From NCBI RefSeq assembly GCF_026151205.1, contig NC_087082.1, positions 2,880,001 to 2,944,000 of the forward strand: a stretch of DNA of 64,000 nt. The letters are read 5' to 3'. The DNA comes from Bolinopsis microptera. Taxonomy: Eukaryota > Ctenophora > Tentaculata > Lobata > Bolinopsidae. The notes below the pieces were generated by a model. That model saw nothing but the letters and a program-made list of their open reading frames with translations, had not been told where the DNA came from and ran no database searches. A program made the position numbers and the translations under genes. This document shows, piece by piece, positions 43,056 through 55,244 of the stretch; position 1 is the stretch's first letter, and the number at the start of each line of letters is the position of its first letter.

Positions 43056-46000
43056 ATGAACACAGACAAGGGCTGTGGAGGTGTTCCCAAGGGAGTTGGA
43101 GAAAGATGGCCTTTTGAGATGGAGATATCTGGTGAGGATGATACTGGGGATGAGGAGTACTATTTTGTGAAGAATCACGAGTTATTCAGTGGAGTTTCAG
43201 ACTATTTCAACAGTGATAAACTGAGCGATATCACACTCATCGTTGGAAACCAGAGGTATGTGAACATAAGTTTGATTGTAAAAAGTCAAATGTTTGACTT
43301 CATTCATTAATTGAATTATAATTACTTTACTTATTTATTAATTGGTTAAGATTCTCACAACATCTGTTATCTTTATCAGTTTCTCCGCCCACAAGTTTTT
43401 ATTGTCCTGCGTCAGTCCCGTCTTCAAACAAATGTTAGATAACACAAGCAACTGGGAAGAGAGCAAAGAATCGACCATTGTCCTGAATGTGAGTAATCTC
43501 CACCTCTTATCTGGATTTATCTTTCTTAGCAGTTTGTCTACTGAAGGCAGTTAATGAATTTATAAAAGCACTAGATGAGTCTAATCCAGTTGATAAGTAG
43601 TTAAAATAACTGGAACGGTTTCCTTTTTTCAGGAGTTACCCGACTGTGTGGACTCGTTTGAGCTTTTCCTTCAGTTCATCTACAGCAGACGAGTATCAAT
43701 GAACTCGAACACTGTAAAACCACTGTTTCTCCTCGCTGACAAATACGCCATCTCCAGTCTTCAGGAGCTCTGCTCTAACTATTTTAAACGTCATTTGTCG
43801 GCTGGAACTGTGCTTGATGTCATCTCCTTCGCTCATAAACTTCACAATCAGGATCTCTCTGATAGGTGATGAATTTATTGTCCTCTGAATTTCTAAGTGT
43901 TTGATTAATGTTGAGTATTATAAAACGCGAAGTAACCTTGATTTTTACAATTTCATTGTTAAAATTGTTTTGGCCGTTGAGCAAAACGTTCCAGAAGTTA
44001 TTTTGCCTTTAACCACAATGTTCGCCGCCTATTTGCTGCATATTTTCTGCATATTTGACTTGGCAGTCGACAAGCTCGTTTAATACCGTATATTGTTACA
44101 TCTGTAACATTGTGAGAATAACACTAATTTTTAAGGTGTCTGAAATACATAGCAGAAAATGCAGAGGAAGTTATGTACACAGCTGGATGGATAGATTTAG
44201 ACCAGAGTATTCTTATTCTTATCGTGCAGAGAGACGATCTACAGGTGACTGGCTTTTTTTGTTAAATCTTTATTCTCCAACTTTTATACATTGTTACACA
44301 ATAGATTGTTATCATCATAATATTTAAATGACATTTTGGACTGACTAGAAAGTGCTGTACATGATTTATCACAGAAAATAAACTTAATTAATAAACTGAA
44401 TCCCTTGAGTGATAAACCTACTCTTTGATTTAGTAGAAAGGTTGTGATTATTCTGTGGGTGTGCTGAATTCTATTGAGAAAACCTTGAGCGATATTCTTA
44501 TATTCTAAAATCTAACATCAATATATTGTACATTGCTGTCCTTGTAATTGTAAAAGTGTTTCTCAACTAACACTCAAACAGATTTGGCACAGTCTTGATA
44601 ATGGCCGAAACTACATATCCGAGGATCATACAAAAACAAAACAAAGCTCATTTTTCTTTCAGCTGTGGAATGAGATAGAACTATTCAGTGCAGTGCTGCG
44701 CTGGGTGCTAGCTGATCCTAAACGGGACGCACTGGTCCCGCAGATATTCCACTTGTTGCGCTTTCCTCTTATCTGCTTCGAGCTGCTCACACACCTAGTG
44801 GAACCTAATGATATCTTCCAGAGGTGCCCTGAAATTCAGGTATGATATTCTGAGGATACATTGTCACATAATTGTTCAAATTTTTCGATGTTCGAAAATT
44901 TCAATATTGTTGATATATACGTATAAAAGTTGAAAACTCTGCGTCTGATTCAAATATTATATTATGATTCAGCCACTTAGTCAACACCCACAACAAGTTC
45001 ACTAAAAAATACTTGCTCATCGGATAACGTTTTGACTGCCTTACGTCATTTGTCTGCAGCATTCATTGTGATGAAAGTCTTTGTTCCCCAATTTACTTAC
45101 ACTCTCACAAAAAGCGTGGATTTTGTGTCATGCCCGGTGATTGTTCTTTTCTACACATGTGTGGGCTAAGCAAGATAATGAAAGCACAAGATGTTACACA
45201 GTATTTTATGAGCTGTCAATTATTGTGAATTGACTCATAACCTTAGATATCCTATATTTCTATTATAATTAATTAACGGGTAACTCGGTAATCTGCCGAT
45301 GCACATTGCACACCTCGGGCACAAAGGTGATTTCTGCCCGAGATGTGCCCGAGATGTGTCCCAGGTGTGCCCGAGTTTGTGCCCGAGTTGTGCCCGAGGT
45401 GTGCCCCAGATGTGCATCGGCAGATTACCGAATTGCCAATTAACGGGTATGGCAATTGGCATTGTTGATGGATAACTTTAAAAGTCATATTGAATGTTGA
45501 TATTAATAAATATCCGAGTGGGCTTTTTTTCATATAATATGTAGTCTTTTGACTGTCAAAGCTGGCGTACAATCTGTTCAATTATCGTAATTATCGCTCT
45601 TAATCAATTTCTGCCTAATGTTAAATAGCTGATTAGCACACTCAAAATTTAATAGGTATAGTGAAATAAATGAGATATTGTTTTAATGGCATGCTAATTT
45701 ATGCGGTATGTAGTATGTGACATTGTAGACATAATCTATAAATCAATGTCTCATTTCTCAATGAACAGTTGAAATACCTATCTAAATTCTACTTTAAATA
45801 TTATATAGTCTACAATATTCCTCAAATCATCAATATTCTGCCATTAAAAATTCAAGACGATGAACATTTTACGTTTTTGACACTGAGAATATTTGTTCTA
45901 ATTTGATTAAAATTCCCGAGCTTTCACACTTGTGTGAAAGCTCGGGAATTTTAATCAAATTTTAATCAAATCAAATTTTAATCGAATCAAATCAAATTTT

Positions 46001-48192
46001 AATCAAATTTTTTGCTTGTAAGCAATAAATTGTAAGAATTCTGTGATACAATATACATACCAATATCTATTGTCTAGATAATTTGTCTCTATAATTTGGA
46101 AATCTTGTCTCGACAAACAGATAAAAAATGTTGGCCAATTGATTCAACAATCTTGTCTAGACTTTGTCTCAATAGATTGTCTCAAATAACGTTGAACCCT
46201 GTGGTTATAAGTCGCTTTAAATCAGATAGCTTCAGCCGAATCTTTAAATTCTGAGTTCTTTTTCAGCTATAAAACAATAAGTAAAATATATATACTATAC
46301 GGTAGCTATAATCATCATTATTATCACATTTAAATATTAATAACAACCTGACATATCCACATTCCACAGTACCTGTTAACCGAAGCTTACAAGTATCAGC
46401 TGCTACCAGAGGAGCAGAGAGAGAAGTATTTCGCTAATAACATCAGATGTAGACCACGCCAGTATAACTTTGTGGAGCTCGGCAGATACGCTTACTGTGT
46501 TAAAAACTACTCAAAAATTAAAAACCTTACGTGAGTCAAAACTACAATTTTTTTAAATTCTGTGACTGTAAAGCACAATAAGCTTGTTGTTAGTTTTTTA
46601 TGCTATTCGAATTTTAACTTGACTTCGTAAAGTTTTAACTTCAAACTTGTCTTCGTAAATTTTTAAGTTGTCTTCGTAAATCTGATAATCAGTTTCAAAA
46701 ATCTGAGGTTCACCAGTCACCACTCCAAACAGGATCTCTATCACTAAACTGTAACTCTTGTAACTCTTGTAACTCTTGTAACTCTTGTAACTCTTGTAAC
46801 TCTTGTAACTCTTGTAACTCTTGTAACTCTTGTAACTCTTGTAACTCTTGTAACTCTTGTAACTCTTGTATCTCTTGTAACTCTTGTAACTCTTGTATCT
46901 CTTGTAACTCTTGTAACTCTTGTAACTCTTGTAACTCTTGTAACTCTTGTAACTCTTGTAACTTACTCTTGTAACTCTTGACTCTTGTAACTCTTGTAAC
47001 TCTTGTAACTCTTGTAACTCTTGTAACTCTTGTAACTCTTGTAACTCTTGTAACTCTTGTAACTCTTGTAACTCTTGTATCTCTTGTAACTCTTGTAACT
47101 CTTGTATCTCTTGTAACTCTTGTAACTCTTGTAACTCTTGTAACTCTTGTAACTCTTGTAACTCTTGTAACTCTTGTATCTCTTGTAACTCTTGTAACTC
47201 TTGTAACTCTTGTAACTCTTGTAACTCTTGTATCTCTTGTAACTCTTGTAACTCTTGTATCTCTTGTAACACTCACTAAATCCCATCAGACGGTTAAAGA
47301 CAGATACCTTCACAACACTGGCTTGTATGGGAGGACAGCCGGTACCAGCTCCACCGGTACGACCTGACGGCGCACAACCCGAGTACCCAAGATGGAGCTG
47401 GACCCTCTGGGTAGAGCCAAAAGTGGGTATTATTACAGCCCTTCTAGCGCAGGAGTAGTCAAAATACTGGTATTTTTACAAAGCGCGGCAGCTAGACCGG
47501 TTTCTGGTCATGATTATACCGATTAGAACATTACCCGCAAGAAATAATATCGCAACCTTTTTATAAGAAGTAACTTTTAAACCACATAACCTGAAACTAA
47601 CACACTGTGTTACCAGGGAGATGCTGATATCGACACAGGCTGCAACCTCTCAGACGACGAAACCCACAAGTTCGGGATATTCCTCATGCCAGTTAACATT
47701 AAGAACACTGAAGCTGAGCAGCGGGAGATTGACTGCGTGTTTGTGGTGTTTGGACGCGACGCAGACGGACAGCCAATGGGGCACTCCGTGAGGGATAGCT
47801 ACGTTTATATGAGTAATAATTGTATTGGATTCGGGGAACCGGATTTGTTTCAGAAGGACGATAATAATAGTCAGAGTTATATTCACAATGATGAGGTTAG
47901 TCACGTAGTCACGCTAGTTACGTGTGTTTTATAATTAAATGTGTTTTATAATGTATACATTACAGCTTTAGCTTCTTCTGGGGTTGAGTTTGGGCCCCCA
48001 AGTTTGCAATGAGACATGAGCTAAACATGATTATAACGATCATAGATTAAGATTGATGAAGACAGTTATCTTTTATTTCAGATTGATATATTGGTACTAA
48101 TTGGTTACAGACCCAAGAGAGGCGAGAGGGAGACAGAAGTACATTCACCCCAAGTTAGTTCTAGTTCCAGATCCAGCAGTATGGCTCAGTAG
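43056..48192 (+). CDS. BTB-BACK protein, BTBD17-like (nine exons, 503 aa)
   Basis: Exons 43056-43255, 43380-43488, 43633-43865, 44136-44244, 44663-44839, 46370-46530, 47290-47422, 47617-47895 and 48082-48192. All introns are GT-AG, and the 1512 coding bases close exactly at TAG 48190. The ATG has an in-frame TAA at 43029. Residues about 55-175 are BTB (LSDITLIVGNQSFSAHKFLL, then VSPVFKQML). Residues about 180-300 are BACK (CLKYIAENAEEVM, LWNEIELFSAVLRWVL, LLRFPLICFELL). Then come LLTEAYKYQLLPEEQREKYF and a C-terminal beta-rich part (WSWTLWVEPKGD, HSVRDSYVYMSNN, IDILVLIGYRP), matching the BTBD17 layout. BTB-BACK proteins are commonly CUL3 adaptors, and the substrate here is unknown. It is unrelated in sequence to the intronless array at 2-12 kb beyond the BTB fold. 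Confidence 0.88.
45271..45449. mobile_element. Small TIR element with 12-bp internal repeats (in intron 5)
   Basis: Inverted 19-bp ends GGTAATCTGCCGATGCACA (45287) and tgtgcatcggcagattacc (45411-45429) enclose a run of gtgcccgag-type 12-bp repeats. The direct repeat aattaacgggta lies on both outer sides, possibly a target duplication. It lies in an intron of the BTB-BACK gene. Confidence 0.65.
45900..45961. repeat. 62-nt palindrome with 30-bp perfect arms
   Basis: Two exactly complementary 30-base arms separated by TT. The arm runs AATTTGATTAAAATTCCCGA then GCTTTCACAC. It is followed by further tttaatcaaat-like direct repeats to about 46007. It would form a strong RNA hairpin within intron 5. 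Confidence 0.9.
46749..47272. repeat. 9-bp minisatellite (taactcttg) in intron 6
   Basis: About 58 units of taactcttg with scattered tatctcttg variants, several of them in pairs exactly 27 bp apart (46869/46896, 47078/47105, 47231/47258). There is an irregular break at about 46962-46985. The repeat ends about 17 bp before the acceptor of exon 7. Long low-complexity frames on both strands (VTR, LQE, YKS, LVT) are products of the repeat, not genes. Confidence 0.95.
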
Positions 48193-48269
48193 GACTACAC
48201 AATGAAGTACATTCACCCCAAGTTAGTTCTAGTTCCAGATCCAGCAGTATGGCTCAGTAGGACTACACA
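48137..48269. repeat. Tandem duplication of the last-exon end, including the stop
   Basis: The ~66-bp sequence from agtacattcaccccaagtta to taggactacacaa, which contains the final codons and TAG of the BTB-BACK gene, is repeated immediately downstream. The second copy lies after the stop and is therefore 3' UTR. Confidence 0.85.
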
Positions 48270-50654
48270 AACAACAAATCGAATGAGACGAATATGTGGA
48301 TTTAATTAACACTTGTAAACAGTTAAATATAACATTTATAAACAGTTAATTATATAATTTATGTTACTTGTTCTGTTTCCATAAAAAGGTTGCTGTTTTG
48401 ATGCTATGACCACAAATAAACAGCTTATATACATTACTTATACATTTGTACATTATAGATATGGATATTGGTAGGGAGGTGAGACATGTATCTTTGTATC
48501 AGCTTCCAGCATTGACCAATCAAATCACAGAATCACTGTCACGTGCCAAAACAACTATGTTCTACCTCCCCCTCCATAAATATAATCCACAATAATATTT
48601 AACTTAACATTATTTGGTCCTTGTTTGGCGTTTGCTCTTGATTTGTTATTTTTTTGTAGATCACAGAGCTCAGAGGTAAGGAATTGGAAAGGGAATTAAA
48701 TTATTTTAAAATCGATTTTTTGAAAGAAAACGAATTAATTTAGTATTTATCTTTTCTGTCGATCGCAAAAATTAATTTGTGTGATTCGTGTTTTGTGATT
48801 TAGTGACTTTTGGAAATGATCATATTATTTGATCCAAATCTCGCTAATCACAAACATTCTTATTGTGCGGCGAAATCGATTGTATATTTACATTTAAAGT
48901 GCTATATTCATTTCCCTTTTTTGAAACATTTTCCATCAACTGCTGTTATCAACTCCACTGTGGGCCACCATGCTATAATAGAGGAAAAATTGAGTTCTTT
49001 TAAAAGTAATTAAGTAAGTTTTGTATTGCAGTAGAAAATCTTGGCTATTAGATGCAAAAAACCATAATTGAATTGATTAAACGGCTTTCGCGCAGCGCGT
49101 CTGCGATTTTACGAAATTTTTTGACTGCCAATTTTTTCACTTTTGGCAGTCAAAATTGGCATAACCCATCATTTTATTTCTAAAATTGGCTTAAAACACC
49201 GTATATTGACTCCTAATTAAGGTGAAAGTACTCTCTTTGCTTCAATTCAAGCAAAAAACCATGTAATCATATCATTTAAGCTGAATTTTTGGCACGCACT
49301 CAATTTTAGGCCTCATTTTTGACTAATTTTTGCCTAAATTTGGCAAAAATAAGTTTAGATGCCTCAGGTTGCCCCACTAATGCATGGTACCATCTGAAAG
49401 CTCAGACGATTCTCTAAACAATGGTATAAGAACTGTTCTGGGGTTTTTTGGGGCTTTTTCAGAAAAAAATTCCAAAGTTGAAAAAAGGCCCAAATTTGAT
49501 GGAATTTAGACTTACCTTGCAGATTTGAAAAAAATTATTTTTTCTCAAACAAACCCCATTTTGAACATCTTTCTTGGCTCTCAATGTCGTGGCCTGGTGC
49601 CATGAGGTTATGGGGTACTAAAAAGTGGTCTGTTGTGGAAATATCATCAAAAAATGCTATTTTTCTGGAATTTTACTGGTATTTTCTGACAATTTCAGAA
49701 ATTTCTGGCATTCGCGCCCAATTTTCTGGTTTCAATTTGACATAACTTTGGCTACGATCAATATTTTTTCATAATTCAAAAACTAAAATGATCAATAGCC
49801 TCAGGACTATCAATTTAAAAACATTCTAAACACATTCAACGATTATCTTTAGCAAAAACTCGAATTGGATGCCTCTAGACCTACATTTCAGCCATGAAAA
49901 ATTTCTATGGAATGAGCCAAAAAAATTTTTCTGTGACTTATAAAGGACCAAAATTTGTTTAAAAATCAATATTCAACTGATTTGAAGTAAAAAATAATGT
50001 TTGAAATGATCTAAATTAATCACTGATGGTCTATTATAGCATGACCCCCTATTCTGGCCCACTGTGAACTCTTCGAACTTAGAATATTTCCATAATACAC
50101 TGTGGATGTCAAGAGAACAAATAATTATCGAGCCAATACAGAATATGTTTAGGACCACATATTAGGAATTCTAGTTCCTATAAGTTGGGAATGAGGTAGT
50201 TGTCTGTTCCCAGATCGCCCTCTAAACCTACAAGGAAATATTTCCTGTAGATCCTTGGTATATAACTAACATTTGACAGAGCATAGTGTGGAGTCAGTTA
50301 TGTGCCCATCCTTGGAGAATATGTTTAGGACTACATATATTTGGCTGTGGACCACAAAGATAACTAAACTTCGGTCAAACTTCATAGTGACACCAATTTT
50401 TAGGTTACAATTGGTTTGTAGCCGTTAATTTGTGTAGATTTATACTTATTTTTTCGAATATAGCTTCTCGGTTCATAAAAAGATCAATTCAATGTCATTA
50501 TGATACATATATATTATATAATAATAAAGTCATCTCCCAACAGTGTAACTTATCGATCACTATTTGCGCACGGACCTAACTTCTGCGCTATTTGGATCCG
50601 AACTGGGGCGACATTTCTATATATACGTACAATTTTGAGAAGAAAACATCAACT
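48270..50654. other. 3' flank and intergenic DNA, no gene
   Basis: aataaa at about 48414 could end the BTB-BACK transcript. From 49020 to 50500 the DNA is AT-rich without supported frames, domains or clear repeats. Confidence 0.45.
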
Positions 50655-52040
50655 GGAAACGTCTTCTGTGGGTATGGGTATGGGTATGGAGAGCACGTTT
50701 CCTTGATTTTTGTAGTGGATTTGTAGTGCTTTTCACCCCTGTAGTGCTTTTATGTTCCGGGGTAGGTGGGACATGTTTTAGTTTAAAAATGGGTTCTGCC
50801 TGTCCCAAACCATCATAAAAATCAAGTTTCGACCTCTCAACCCACTCGGGCCACTCCCAGGGGCCACGCCCATCCCAAAATGACCGAAATCCAGCTAAAA
50901 TCCAGACTTTAAAATCTTTACCCCTGTAGTGCTTTTATGTTCCAGGGTAGGTGGGACATGTTTTAGTTTTAAAATGGGTTCTGCCTGTCCCAAACCATCA
51001 TAAAAATCAAGTTTCGACCTCTCAACCCACTCGGGCCACTCCCAGGGGCCACGCCCATCCCAAAATGACCGAAATCTAGCTAAATCCAGACTTTAAAATC
51101 TTTACCCCTGTAGTGCTTTTATGTTCCGGGGTAGGTGATGGTTTGGGACAGGCAGAACCCATTTTAAAACTAAAGCATGTCCCACCTACCCCGGAACATA
51201 AAAGCACTATTCAGGGGTAAAGATTTTAAAGTCTGGATTTTAAGATTTCAGCTGGATTTCGGTAATTTTGGGATGGGCGTGGCCCCTGGGAGTGGCCTGA
51301 GTGGGTTGAGAGGTCGAAACTTGATTTTTATGATGGTTTGGGACAGGTAGAACTCATTTTTAAACTAAAACATGTCCCACCTACCCCGGAACATAAAAGC
51401 ACTACAGGGGTCAAGATTTTAAAGTCTGGATTTTAGCTGGATTTCGGTAATTTTGGGATGGGCGTGGCCCTTGGGAGTGGCCTGAGTGGGTTGAGAGGTC
51501 GAAACTTGATTTTTATGATGGTTTGGGACAGGTAGAACCCATTTTAAAACTAAAGCATGTCCCACCTACCCCGGAACATAAAAGCACTACAGGGGTAAAG
51601 ATTCTCGATTTGAATTTTACCAAGATTTCAGTAATTTTGGGATTGGTATGGCCTCTGGGAGTGGCTTGAGTGGTTCAAGAGCTTGGTCTTTGTGATGGTT
51701 AGGGATATGTACTACCTATTTAACCACCAAACATTTTTCAAATACTCAGCAACACAAATCCCCTCAGGGCCCAGGGGTAAAGATTCTCATTCTGGATTTT
51801 TAGGGATTTGTCACAGAATTCAAGCTATTTGGGATGGGCGGCCTGAGTGGGGTGGATGTGTTACTTAGATTTTCATATCTTATAAGTTTCTATAAAAGTA
51901 TAAGTACGAGCAGTTCATTGAGACTTCTGACTTCTACTGTCGTAGATTCTACAATGATAAATATTTTAACGTACGTGCGGCGCGCAAAATCCACTACAAA
52001 ATCCACTACAAAATTCAGGGAAACGTCTTCTGTGGGTATG
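50655..52040. repeat. Head-to-tail then inverted ~200-bp repeat array
   Basis: A unit with cccctgtagtgcttttatgt, gggacatgttttag, gcctgtcccaaaccatcat and gggccacgcccatccca is present twice and in part on the plus strand (about 50725-51138). It is then present three times inverted (about 51139-51700, the last diverged). The outer flanks carry aacgtcttctgtgggtatgg as direct repeats (50657 and 52021) and tccactacaaaatccac-type inverted sequences. No coding frame is seen. Confidence 0.85.
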
Positions 52041-52179
52041 GAACAGGAAAACGCGATAACCAAATAATATATAACTTTGCGCTAAATTTGAATTATAGGC
52101 GCGCGCCGCGCCATGCATGCATAATATATAATAATAAACATTAAAATAATACAAAGAATTGTATTGTGGGTATTAATTA

Positions 52180-52977
52180 CCTTACTCGGGATTATTACGA
52201 CGGGTTTATTAACGACCGGTTAAAATATGGTTCGGGAAAAATATGGCGAAATTGCTCAAAACCCACCACATTTTCCCGGTCGCCATTTTACCGGTGTCCA
52301 ACCTTTCAATTTTAGATTCAAAAATTTTGTCTCAGATGTAAATTTCCTTATTAGAGATAAGCAGGTTCAGAAATTTTCGCATTGCCAAAACTTGTGAAAC
52401 AAGTCGAATTATCAATAATTGTTGAAAGTAGACTTTAGCAAATTCGTTGTTTTGAATTAGCATTACATGTTTACGTGTATCAAATAACCATTATGACTCA
52501 ATTTGTAGAAAATCTTCGAAAGAATGCATCGTTCACATTGTTTAGAATTATGAATAAATGACTGATAAAACTGATTCATGTTATTGACCGTTTTAGTTAA
52601 TTCGAGTTTTAATTTAACTGTTACTTTTACTTTGAGTCCTATTTCATTATGTAGAGATAGTCAATACCTAAGAAATTAAAAATTGGCCTATTTAAATCAA
52701 CTTTGACAATAAGGATATATGACAAGAATTGGGCAAAAAGGTGAATTTTTTGCAATTTTAGCCAATTGAAGTCGAAAAACCTACAACAAGTGTCCCAATA
52801 GTCTTCTTTAGTGAATATAAGACAACCATTAAAATATGAGCACCCATACCCCTTGGGAACCCTAAAAGCTGAGTCGGCGGGTTTATTAACGACCGGTGAA
52901 AATGTGGTTCGGGAAAAATATGGCGAAATTACCCTAAACCCGCCACTTTATCCCGGTCATAATAATCCCGAGTAAGG
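52180..52977. mobile_element. TA-flanked TIR element, CCTTACTCGGG family, copy 2
   Basis: CCTTACTCGGGATTATTA at the left and TAATAATCCCGAGTAAGG at the right, with TA on each side. Sub-terminal direct repeats (cgggtttattaacgaccggt and gttcgggaaaaatatggcga) occur near both ends. It is the same family as 4531-5406. No transposase frame is seen. Confidence 0.82.
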
Positions 52978-52984
52978 TAGTTAG

Positions 52985-54031
52985 AGGAAAAGTGGTCGAT
53001 TTAAGGGTTCCGTCGGATTTAAATGTTCACAAGGATTTCTTAACGGAATATGCTAGTTAGGACCCCTACGAACATTATTGGACTTGTTGCCAATTTTGTA
53101 TCTCACAGAAACACCACTTTTTACCACCTTTGTACCACCTTTCTGGTACGTTTGCCAAATATCTTTAGTTGTGAACGTCGTAAAAGGCTGAAAATTAACC
53201 TACAACGTTTATCTTATCAAGGAGTAAAACTTATGTATGAAACATTTGTACATTAGACAATCAGCTAATTGGATAATTAACAATCAGTTAATTACCAAAA
53301 AAAAGTGAATTTTTTTATTGGCTCAAAATGATTGAAATCGTTTGAAACACGGAGAAATGTAGTTTTTAGAAAAACCTGAACCTGAAATAGGTTAACCACA
53401 CAATATTAGAGTTTCATAACTAATTACCATACAGCTTTATCAAATTCCACATAAAGAAACTGCACAAAAGGACCATTTAAGATCGAACCGATTGTACTTG
53501 CTGTACTATCATTTTATTGATTTCAATGATCAAAACCTCTGTACCGTCAATCTTGCCAATATAGACCGGGTATCTAAATGTACCGGACCTCTTCTTTGCC
53601 TCTAGAATTAGAGTTTAGACCCAGTTGTGCAAGAAATCCGATTTCTCACAGGGGGTTTCTTTTAACTGTGTACTTTTTGTCACTCTCGCAGGAGGCCCGG
53701 TATTATCGGGGGGGGGGGGGGGGGGATACCTCAAGTAACCCCATAATCCATATGTCATTGCCAGGATAGAGCTGGAGATAGCATTGAAAGGTTGCTAGAA
53801 ATAACTGAATTAGAATAAACTGGTGGTAGCTGGGTGGTGCTAGCATGGATGTAGCAGAACGTAGCTACACGGGGTTTCATTGGAGTTGGTTATTTTAATG
53901 GCCAAAGAGTGCCGGAACTAAAGTTACTTAAGATTGCAGTTGAGGAGCAGTGCAAACATGTGGAGTCAGGGACACAGAGCTACAGTGCAGGAGTACTGCA
54001 AAAGAACAGTGCAATTAGTGATACAGTCTGC
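52985..54031. repeat. Dispersed repeat 'R2', copy 3
   Basis: Homologous to 18240-19579 in the same orientation but with an internal deletion after gtagtttttagaaaaacc (near 53375) and a G-homopolymer of about 19 at 53709-53727. It starts directly beside the TIR element that ends at 52977. No gene is seen. Confidence 0.8.
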
Positions 54032-54322
54032 GGGCGACCGATTTCATTCTCGGAATCAATCTTAATTTTAGGACGTTTATTCAAATTAATATCATTATCT
54101 TTTATTTGGGAGCGAGAGACACTGTTGCTGTCTAATCTACCCATGATTATGGGTTTTGGTAAAATCACTGATTATGATCGTGAAATACTTTGACTGAATT
54201 TGTCAAACACAACCGACTGTATAGTATTTTACTGTATCAGGAGGTCAGAGTAATAGTTACAAAAGTCACGATCGAGGTACTGGGGTCTGCAATCTAAATA
54301 TTCGGAAAAATCTTAGCTAATA

Positions 54323-55244
54323 CCTTATCGGACCTTATTTGGACGGACATTACTTGAACGCTGGAGGCCCTAGCGTCCATCTTAATGTCCGTTCAAATAA
54401 AGTCCGTTCAATTAATGTCCGTCCAAGTTAAAGTCCGTTGAAATTTTTTCAAACATTTTTCCATTTCGAACTTTTTGTCCAGAATAAGACAACTTTGAGA
54501 ACTTTATTGTGCCGTAAGTCAACGACAGAAAGGTTCTCCTTGGTCTGCCGGAGGCACAGAAAACTCTACTACTACTACTACTACTACTACTAGTATATGA
54601 TGTTTTCAAGGGTCATTTGGCGGAAAAAAGTCAACGAAATTATGGCACTCAACAACATAGTTCATGAACTAGTCCCCGCCAACTTGACAAACTTGTTCCA
54701 TGCCAGCCTCTAGATATTACGGTAAATCGTGTTGCCAAGGACATTGTCCGACGTTGTTATAGTTCATATTACTCGGGGGCGGTAATGAAACAGTGCTAGG
54801 AAAGCTCCACGTGATGTTAAGGTTGACCTTAAATTGTCTAAGATAAAACCACTTCACGCCGAATGGCTTGTAAAAGTTAACACTGAAATGCAGGACCGGG
54901 CTAGTTTGATTTTTAAAAAAAGGTTTCCATAAAGCTAGAAATCACTGATGCTTTAAGCATGGACTATTTCATGCACGAAAACCCATTTGATGAAGATGAT
55001 ATGTGATATTAGACACTGATCATGTACACATATTTTAACATTTTTACTGCTTAATGACTGCTTTTCTTACTTACTGTATAAAAAATGGATTTAAAAATCA
55101 TTTGCTGAAATTTAAAAAACATCAAAAAATATTGAAAAAAATTCGGATTTTTGATGGTTTTGAATGCCTTCGAGCGTTCATATTAATATCCGTTCATAAT
55201 TGTGTCCGTTCATGTAATGTCCGTCCAAATAAGGTCCGATAAGG
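54323..55244. mobile_element. pogo/Tigger-type TIR element, 922 bp
   Basis: Perfect 30-bp terminal inverted repeats starting CCTTATCGGACCTTATTTGG are flanked by TA on both sides. Sub-terminal gtccgttcaa repeats lie inside each end. The interior carries the decayed C-terminal half of a DDE transposase and a (cta)n run at about 54567-54590. TA duplication plus this transposase type place it in the pogo/Tigger branch of the IS630-Tc1-mariner group. Confidence 0.85.
54655..55006 (+). pseudogene. DDE transposase C-terminal remnant (pogo/Tigger-like)
   Basis: In-frame segments joined by frameshifts read VHELVPANLTNLFH, then QPLDITVNRVAKDIV and YYSGAVMKQC, then VKVDLKLSKIKPLHAEWLVK, then ITDALSMDYFMHENPFDEDD and a stop. 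The order P-A-N-x-T-x-x-x-QPLD, LS-x-x-KPLHAxWL and NPFxExD at the end is the typical tail of DDE_1 transposases. Several stops and shifts make it non-functional. Confidence 0.78.

Noticed and set aside
45287-45429. CRISPR-like array from the gtgcccgag repeats
   Set aside because: Units are contiguous 12-mers without spacers, bounded by a transposon-like inverted repeat in an intron of an animal gene.
46598-47367. Four long overlapping frames on both strands made of VTR, LQE, YKS and LVT repeats
   Set aside because: They are translations of the 9-bp intronic minisatellite. The BTB-BACK exons on either side splice cleanly around it.
48645-48690. Possible 16-nt micro-exon (ttttttgtag, then 16 nt, then gtaagg)
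   Set aside because: Splice-like dinucleotides alone are weak evidence, and no flanking exons or frame support it.
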